From Bacteroides rodentium JCM 16496 (GTDB lineage: Bacteria > Bacteroidota > Bacteroidia > Bacteroidales > Bacteroidaceae), in the NCBI RefSeq assembly GCF_000614125.1, contig NZ_BAKJ01000003.1:1-64000 (forward strand): DNA of 64,000 bases. Direction: 5' to 3'. Both the position numbers and the translations under genes were made by a program. Positions 57,036 to 64,000 of the stretch are shown one piece after another (the stretch's first letter is position 1; each line of letters opens with the position of its first letter). The notes beneath the pieces are model-generated. The model did not search any database. It was not told the DNA's origin and was given only the letters and a program-made list of their open reading frames with translations.

Positions 57036-57171
57036 GGTGAGAGTATAAGGGTAGCCATTGTTCAAGGGAAGTTGGTTTTCATGCAAACGTTTGCCGACAA
57101 ATCATCATCATTTTAGTTTAATTGCGTCAGAGCGTATTTCTTTCCTGCCTATATTTGCATCTGGAACATAA

Positions 57172-59346
<2,175 letters not shown>

Positions 59347-59383
59347 TTTAGGGTAGAAAGAGTTTTTATTAGGCATTAGTGAG

Positions 59384-59412
59384 GCCCCGCAGAAGTCCAA
59401 TCTCTGCGGGGC
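59384..59412 (+). terminator. Terminator after GH97
   Basis: GCCCCGCAGA (59384-59393) pairs perfectly with TCTGCGGGGC (59403-59412), followed by TTTTTATTT. Confidence 0.9.
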
Positions 59413-59535
59413 TTTTTATTTCCCCCTCCCCAACAAGTTTTTTTTAAATGTATAGATAGAAAATGACACGAACAAAAAAACTTCTTTGTACCTTTGCACC
59501 CGTTAATTTTAGAAACCAATAACAAAACAGAACTT

Positions 59536-60948
59536 ATGGGAGGTTTTTTCGGAACAGTCGCCAAGGCAACAAGCTGTGTGGCGGATTTGTTTTACGGCAC
59601 AGATTATAATTCACATTTAGGGACAAAACGTGGTGGGTTGGCTACATACGATGCAGAAACGGCGCAGTTTACCCGTTCCATCCACAATCTGGAAAGCACC
59701 TATTTCCGCACGAAGTTTGAAGATGAACTGGACAAGTTCAAGGGAAATTCCGGAATAGGAATCATCAGCGATACAGACCCTCAACCCCTTATCCTCAACT
59801 CCCACCTTGGCCGCTTTGCCATTGTAACGGTAGCCAAAATCGTGAATCTGCAAGAACTGGAAGCAGAACTGTTGGCTCAGAACATGCACTTCGCCGAACT
59901 CAGTTCGGGCAAAACCAATCAGACGGAACTTATTGCCCTCCTTATCATACAAGGAAAAACATTTGTCGAAGGAATTGAAAATGTGTATAAGCATATCAAA
60001 GGTTCCTGCTCCATGTTGTTGCTGACAGAAGACGGCATCATTGCCGCCCGCGACCGCTGGGGACGTACTCCGATTGTGATTGGCAAGAAAGACGGAGCGT
60101 ATGCCGCCACAAGTGAGTCGAGCAGTTTTCCGAATCTTGGTTATGAGATAGACCGCTATCTGGGTCCCGGAGAGATTATACGGATGCGTGCCGATGGTGT
60201 GGAACAGATACGCAAGCCTGATGAAGGAATGCAGATATGCTCCTTCTTATGGGTATATTACGGTTTCCCCACTTCCTGCTACGAAGGTAAGAATGTGGAG
60301 GAAGTGCGTTTTGCCTCCGGTTTCAAGATGGCACAGACAGATAAGTCAGAGGTGGATTGTGCCTGCGGCATTCCCGATTCGGGTGTAGGCATGGCACTTG
60401 GATATGCTGAAGGTAAAGGAGTTCCTTATCATCGTGCCATCTCCAAATATACTCCGACTTGGCCTCGTAGTTTTACTCCCAGCAAGCAGGAATTGCGTTC
60501 GCTGGTGGCAAAGATGAAGCTGATTCCCAATCGTGCCATGCTCGAGGGTAAGCGTCTGCTGTTCTGTGATGACTCTATTGTCCGGGGGACCCAGTTGCAC
60601 GACAATGTGAAGGTACTGTATGAGTATGGTGCCAAGGAGGTGCATATCCGGATTGCTTGTCCTCCATTGATATATAGCTGCCCGTTTGTAGGATTCACGG
60701 CTTCCAAAAGCGACATGGAACTGATTACCCGTCGTGTCATCAAGGAGCTGGAGGGTGACGAGAATAAGAATCTCGATAAGTATGCCACTACCGGCTCACC
60801 CGAATATGAAAAGATGGTGGACGTTATCCGCGAGCGTTTCGGACTTTCATCCTTAAAGTTCAATACGTTGGAAACTCTGGTTGAGGCTATCGGATTGCCT
60901 AAGTGTAAGATATGTACGCATTGTTTTGATGGTAGCAGCCATTTTTGA
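59536..60948 (+). CDS. PurF-like amidophosphoribosyltransferase without N-terminal cysteine
   Basis: About 470 residues. The start at 59536 gives MGGFFGTVAKATSCVADLFY followed by GTDYNSHLGTKRGGLATYD, aligned with the glutamine amidotransferase domain of PurF. PurF normally starts (after processing) with a catalytic Cys; here Gly occupies that place. The phosphoribosyltransferase PRPP loop LLFCDDSIVRGTQLHDNVKV is intact, and a Cys cluster (KCKICTHCFDG) ends the protein. It may use ammonia or be regulatory. The upstream in-frame ATG at 59494 adds no Cys-2 start. Confidence 0.8.
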   Translation: MGGFFGTVAKATSCVADLFYGTDYNSHLGTKRGGLATYDAETAQFTRSIHNLESTYFRTKFEDELDKFKGNSGIGIISDTDPQPLILNSHLGRFAIVTVAKIVNLQELEAELLAQNMHFAELSSGKTNQTELIALLIIQGKTFVEGIENVYKHIKGSCSMLLLTEDGIIAARDRWGRTPIVIGKKDGAYAATSESSSFPNLGYEIDRYLGPGEIIRMRADGVEQIRKPDEGMQICSFLWVYYGFPTSCYEGKNVEEVRFASGFKMAQTDKSEVDCACGIPDSGVGMALGYAEGKGVPYHRAISKYTPTWPRSFTPSKQELRSLVAKMKLIPNRAMLEGKRLLFCDDSIVRGTQLHDNVKVLYEYGAKEVHIRIACPPLIYSCPFVGFTASKSDMELITRRVIKELEGDENKNLDKYATTGSPEYEKMVDVIRERFGLSSLKFNTLETLVEAIGLPKCKICTHCFDGSSHF

Positions 60949-60974
60949 TTGACATTTTGTCCTTAAGGAATAAA

Positions 60975-61012
60975 AAAGGGGCGTGAATTGCTTGGCAGTT
61001 CACGCCCCTTTT
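60975..61012 (+). terminator. Terminator after the PurF-like gene
   Basis: AAAGGGGCGTGAA (60975-60987) pairs with TTCACGCCCCTTTT (60999-61012) and a T-run follows. Confidence 0.9.
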
Positions 61013-61031
61013 TTTATCTTTACAGCGAGTT

Positions 61032-61190
61032 GTCAATGCGTCAATGTGCTAATGTGCTAATATGCTAATGTGCCAATTGGTTGCGCTGTGGGCATAGGCA
61101 TGACTATCTTCATTAGCATATTAGCACATTAGCATATTGGCATATTATCACATTGGCATATTATCACATTGGCATATTATCACATTAAAT
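61032..61190. repeat. Inverted and tandem repeat cluster before pepT
   Basis: AATGTGCTAATATGCTAATG (61051-61070) is a perfect 20-bp inverted repeat with 61111-61130, and outer bases extend the stem. Immediately right, a 16-bp unit CACATTGGCATATTAT is repeated at 61149 and 61165, with a near copy at 61133. The repeats end 10 bases before the pepT start. They are built from GTGCTAAT-like words, a recurring mini-repeat of Bacteroides intergenic DNA. Confidence 0.7.
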
Positions 61191-61200
61191 CATTATTATC

Positions 61201-62424
61201 ATGACTTTAGTAGAACGTTTTTTAAAGTACGTAAGCTTCGATACTCAGTCCAGTGAAGAGACTGAGGTTACTCCGAGTACTCCGGGACAAATGGTGTTTG
61301 CCCGGTATCTGAAAGAAGAATTGGAAACTTTGGGTCTGGAAGAAATCACGTTGGACGAAAATGGTTATCTGTTCGCCACTCTTCCTGCCAATACAGACAA
61401 GCCGTTGCCCGTTATCGGCTTTATTGCCCACATGGATACAAGCCCCGATATGAGTGGCAAGAATGTTTCTCCGCGTATCGTGCAGAATTATGACGGTAAG
61501 GACATCGTTCTTTGCGCCGAAGAGAATGTGGTTCTTTCTCCTGCCCAGTTCCCCGAACTGCTCGACCATCAAGGGGAAGATTTGATTGTGACCGACGGCA
61601 AGACCTTGCTTGGTGCCGATGATAAAGCCGGTATTGCCGAAATTGTATCGGCAGTGGTATATCTGAAGGAGCACCCCGAAATCAAGCACGGTAAAATCCG
61701 TATCGGCTTTAATCCGGATGAGGAAATCGGTCTGGGTGCCCATAAGTTCAATGTAGCGCAGTTCGGCTGCGAATGGGCCTATACCATGGACGGCGGAGAA
61801 GTGGGTGAACTTGAATTCGAGAACTTCAATGCGGCCTCTGCCAAGATAAGTTTCAAGGGACGGAATGTGCATCCGGGCTATGCCAAGAATAAGATGATTA
61901 ATTCTATTCGCGTTGCCAACCGTTTCATGTCCATGCTTCCGGCTGACGAGGCCCCGGAGCATACCGAAGGTTACGAAGGTTTCTATCATCTGATAGGCAT
62001 TACCGGCGAGGTGGAGCAGACAACAGTCTCTTACATTATCCGTGACCACGACCGCGCCCGCTTCGAAGAGCGCAAGAAGGAGATGGAACGCCTTGTGGCA
62101 AAAATCAATGAAGAATACGGTCCGGGTACTGCTACTCTGGAACTTCGCGACCAATACTACAATATGCGCGAGCAGATTGAACCGGTGATGCATATCATCG
62201 ACACCGCTTTTGCCGCCATGAAGGCGGTAGGTGTAGAGCCTCGTGTAAAAGCCATTCGCGGAGGTACGGACGGTGCCCAGCTCTCTTTCAAGGGGTTGCC
62301 TTGTCCCAATATCTTTGCCGGTGGCTTGAACTTCCACGGCCGCTATGAGTTCGTGCCTATCCAGAACATGGAGAAAGCCATGAACGTCATCGTCAAGATT
62401 GCCGAGCTCGTAGCCAGCAAATAG
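61201..62424 (+). CDS. pepT: Peptidase T
   Basis: A 407-residue cytosolic M20B tripeptidase. It begins [20 protein letters not shown]. Zinc ligands lie in [33 protein letters not shown] and [15 protein letters not shown]; the C-terminal [20 protein letters not shown] completes the site. The length and start match the family. Its upstream region holds the repeat cluster but no clear promoter; gcvT follows after 31 bases. Confidence 0.93.
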   Translation: MTLVERFLKYVSFDTQSSEETEVTPSTPGQMVFARYLKEELETLGLEEITLDENGYLFATLPANTDKPLPVIGFIAHMDTSPDMSGKNVSPRIVQNYDGKDIVLCAEENVVLSPAQFPELLDHQGEDLIVTDGKTLLGADDKAGIAEIVSAVVYLKEHPEIKHGKIRIGFNPDEEIGLGAHKFNVAQFGCEWAYTMDGGEVGELEFENFNAASAKISFKGRNVHPGYAKNKMINSIRVANRFMSMLPADEAPEHTEGYEGFYHLIGITGEVEQTTVSYIIRDHDRARFEERKKEMERLVAKINEEYGPGTATLELRDQYYNMREQIEPVMHIIDTAFAAMKAVGVEPRVKAIRGGTDGAQLSFKGLPCPNIFAGGLNFHGRYEFVPIQNMEKAMNVIVKIAELVASK

Positions 62425-62455
62425 ATAATTCATAACTCATAACTCTAATAGTTCC

Positions 62456-63541
62456 ATGAAAACCACTCCGTTTACCGAAAAACACATCTCGCTGGGTGCC
62501 AAGATGCACGAGTTTGCGGGATATAATATGCCTATCGAGTATTCCGGCATCATTGACGAGCATCTCACAGTATGTCAGGGTGTCGGTGTATTCGACGTCT
62601 CACACATGGGAGAATTCTGGGTGAAAGGTCCCCATGCTTTGGACTTTCTGCAGAAAGTGACCTCCAATAATGTAGCTGCCCTCACACCAGGGAAAGTACA
62701 GTATACCTGCTTCCCCAATGACAACGGAGGCATTGTAGACGACCTTCTGGTCTATCATTATGAGCCGGAGAAATACCTGCTTGTCGTGAATGCGTCGAAC
62801 ATTGAGAAAGACTGGAACTGGTGTGTGTCTCATAACACGGAAGGCGCTGAATTGGAAAATGCTTCCGACCACATGGCACAGCTTGCTGTGCAAGGACCGA
62901 AGGCTATTCAGGCGTTGCAGAAGCTGACTTCCATCAATCTTTCCGACCTTCCTTACTATACTTTTACCCACGGTGAGTTTGCCGGAGAAAAGGATGTCAT
63001 TATCTCTAATACCGGATATACCGGCGCGGGTGGTTTTGAGCTTTACTTCTATCCGGAGGCTGCCATGAAGATTTGGGATGCCGTGTTCGAGGCAGGCGCG
63101 GAGTTCGGCATTAAGCCAGTTGGTCTGGGTGCGCGCGATACGCTTCGTCTGGAAATGGGCTTCTGTTTGTATGGCAATGATTTGGATGACACCACTTCGC
63201 CCATTGAAGCGGGTTTAGGATGGATTACCAAGTTTGTGGAGGGAAAGAACTTCACCAATCGCCCGATGCTGGAAAAACAGAAAGCGGAAGGCACTACCCG
63301 TAAGTTGGTGGGATTTGAAATGATAGACCGCGGTATCCCCCGTCATGGTTACGAGCTGTATAGTACAGACGGTACTGCCATCGGTGTGGTTACCTCCGGA
63401 ACTATGTCGCCTACCCGTAAGATTGGTATCGGAATGGGGTATATCAGACCCGAATACAGCAAGGTCGGTACGGAAATCTGTATTGACATGCGGGGACGTA
63501 AGCTGAAAGCTGTGGTTGTGAAGCCACCGTTCCGCAAATAG
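62456..63541 (+). CDS. gcvT: Aminomethyltransferase of the glycine cleavage system (T protein)
   Basis: A 361-residue enzyme that transfers the aminomethyl group from lipoyl H protein to tetrahydrofolate. It begins [20 protein letters not shown], then [20 protein letters not shown], and [20 protein letters not shown]; the folate-binding [20 protein letters not shown] and [20 protein letters not shown] motifs are intact. It is convergent with a partial TPR-like gene and separated by a long hairpin. Confidence 0.95.
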   Translation: MKTTPFTEKHISLGAKMHEFAGYNMPIEYSGIIDEHLTVCQGVGVFDVSHMGEFWVKGPHALDFLQKVTSNNVAALTPGKVQYTCFPNDNGGIVDDLLVYHYEPEKYLLVVNASNIEKDWNWCVSHNTEGAELENASDHMAQLAVQGPKAIQALQKLTSINLSDLPYYTFTHGEFAGEKDVIISNTGYTGAGGFELYFYPEAAMKIWDAVFEAGAEFGIKPVGLGARDTLRLEMGFCLYGNDLDDTTSPIEAGLGWITKFVEGKNFTNRPMLEKQKAEGTTRKLVGFEMIDRGIPRHGYELYSTDGTAIGVVTSGTMSPTRKIGIGMGYIRPEYSKVGTEICIDMRGRKLKAVVVKPPFRK

Positions 63542-63567
63542 TAATTTGAATGAATAACTAAAATAAG

Positions 63568-63621
63568 AAGAATGAAGAATTTGTCATGCGGCATCATCGC
63601 GCAGTCAAATTCTTCATTCTT
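63568..63621. terminator. Bidirectional terminator between gcvT and the last gene
   Basis: AAGAATGAAGAATTTG (63568-63583) pairs perfectly over 16 bases with CAAATTCTTCATTCTT (63606-63621), with a 22-base loop; AACTAA/TTAGTT extends the base. It serves two convergent genes. Confidence 0.8.
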
Positions 63622-63635
63622 AGTTATTCCTTTCT

Positions 63636-64000
63636 CTATATTCTGCTTATCCTATCCAGCATTTGGTTTGCCCAACCTATCTCTTTATTAGTCCATTCCT
63701 TTTCGGTTCCTTCTATGCCCTGGCCTTCGTAGTCCGAAAGCAAGGTGATGTATTCTTTCAGTATATCGGCGGCTTGGGCTTGTTTGTTCATGCGCATCAA
63801 TAATAGTATTTTTTGTTTATATATGTCCAGATTGGGGCTTGTTCCTGCCATCTCCTGGGCTTTGTCAAGCATGGCGAGGCAGCGGTTGTTCACTTCTTCC
63901 GTATTGGACAGTGCCATTTCCGCTTTTACCAGGATGATGTAGTCGTTGTCCGTGGCTAGTCTGTTGTCAATGTTCTTGCGTATCAGCCGGGCGGTTTCCT
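63636..64000 (-). CDS. TPR-like protein, 3' part (5' truncated by window)
   Basis: The minus-strand frame is open from the window edge (64000) to the stop at 63636. The residues ETARLIRKNIDNRLATDNDY, then NRCLAMLDKAQEMAGTSPNL and MRMNKQAQAADILKEYITLL, look like TPR or similar helical repeats. The Asn/Lys-rich helices end ANQMLDRISRI. The family cannot be fixed from this fragment. Confidence 0.55.
   Translation of the reverse strand, partial: ETARLIRKNIDNRLATDNDYIILVKAEMALSNTEEVNNRCLAMLDKAQEMAGTSPNLDIYKQKILLLMRMNKQAQAADILKEYITLLSDYEGQGIEGTEKEWTNKEIGWANQMLDRISRI

Noticed and set aside
61133..61190. 16-bp tandem units as a CRISPR array
   Set aside because: There are no unique spacers between units and no cas genes in the window.
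61222..62433. 403-codon minus-strand frame over pepT
   Set aside because: pepT on the plus strand has all zinc-ligand motifs; the minus frame is a shadow caused by codon bias.

Overview
The window looks like a Bacteroides chromosome (probably a relative of B. uniformis). Pointers are SusC/SusD genes, BACON domains, Bacteroides-type promoters (-7 box TAnnTTTG) and family sets such as DUF4199, DUF6048 and DUF6452. The species guess rests only on the gene order of the beta-1,3-glucan locus, recalled from knowledge of that locus.

Positions 1 to about 24,468 are the right part of an integrative mobilizable element abutting the 3' end of mnmE; its left end is outside the window. From left to right it carries two metallophosphoesterases, decayed DinD/RhuM fragments, a YdeI-like gene, and a type I restriction-modification operon (XRE regulator, hsdR, hsdM, RhuM-like gene, two small genes, half-length hsdS). 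Next comes an hsdS shufflon with its own tyrosine recombinase, a full-length antisense hsdS, a spare hsdS 3' half and a DUF2971 gene. The transfer and replication block follows (relaxase, MobC-like protein, oriT candidate, Toprim-type protein, DUF3987 protein, HTH protein). An AT-rich two-gene cargo cassette (DGQR-motif protein plus HEPN-motif protein) comes next, then a membrane protein, a short RhuM-like protein, the element integrase and a four-HTH protein.

Positions 24,469 to 36,453 are core genome: mnmE, uridine phosphorylase, a TPR/NfeD/flotillin operon, a TtcA-like thiolase, ApbE, MntP, envelope genes, a glycosyltransferase, tRNA-Thr and SRP RNA. Positions 36,757 to 51,286 are a polysaccharide utilization locus for beta-1,3-glucan: membrane-anchored LuxR-type regulator, SusC, SusD, surface glycan-binding lipoprotein, GH16, GH158-like and GH3. 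Enolase, CrcB, an AraC regulator, a hybrid sensor kinase and a GH97 alpha-glucosidase follow. The right end holds a PurF-like protein, peptidase T, GcvT and a partial TPR-like gene.

Twelve genes, including the housekeeping gene mnmE, are broken by single missing bases (16 events). Nearly all are consistent with loss of one base from a short run. This most likely reflects uncorrected sequencing or assembly errors. I therefore give these genes their full span and state where the frame breaks.

The two most interesting items are the four-site hsdS shufflon, which can also move a DUF2971 gene, and the DGQR/HEPN cassette, a candidate undescribed defence system.
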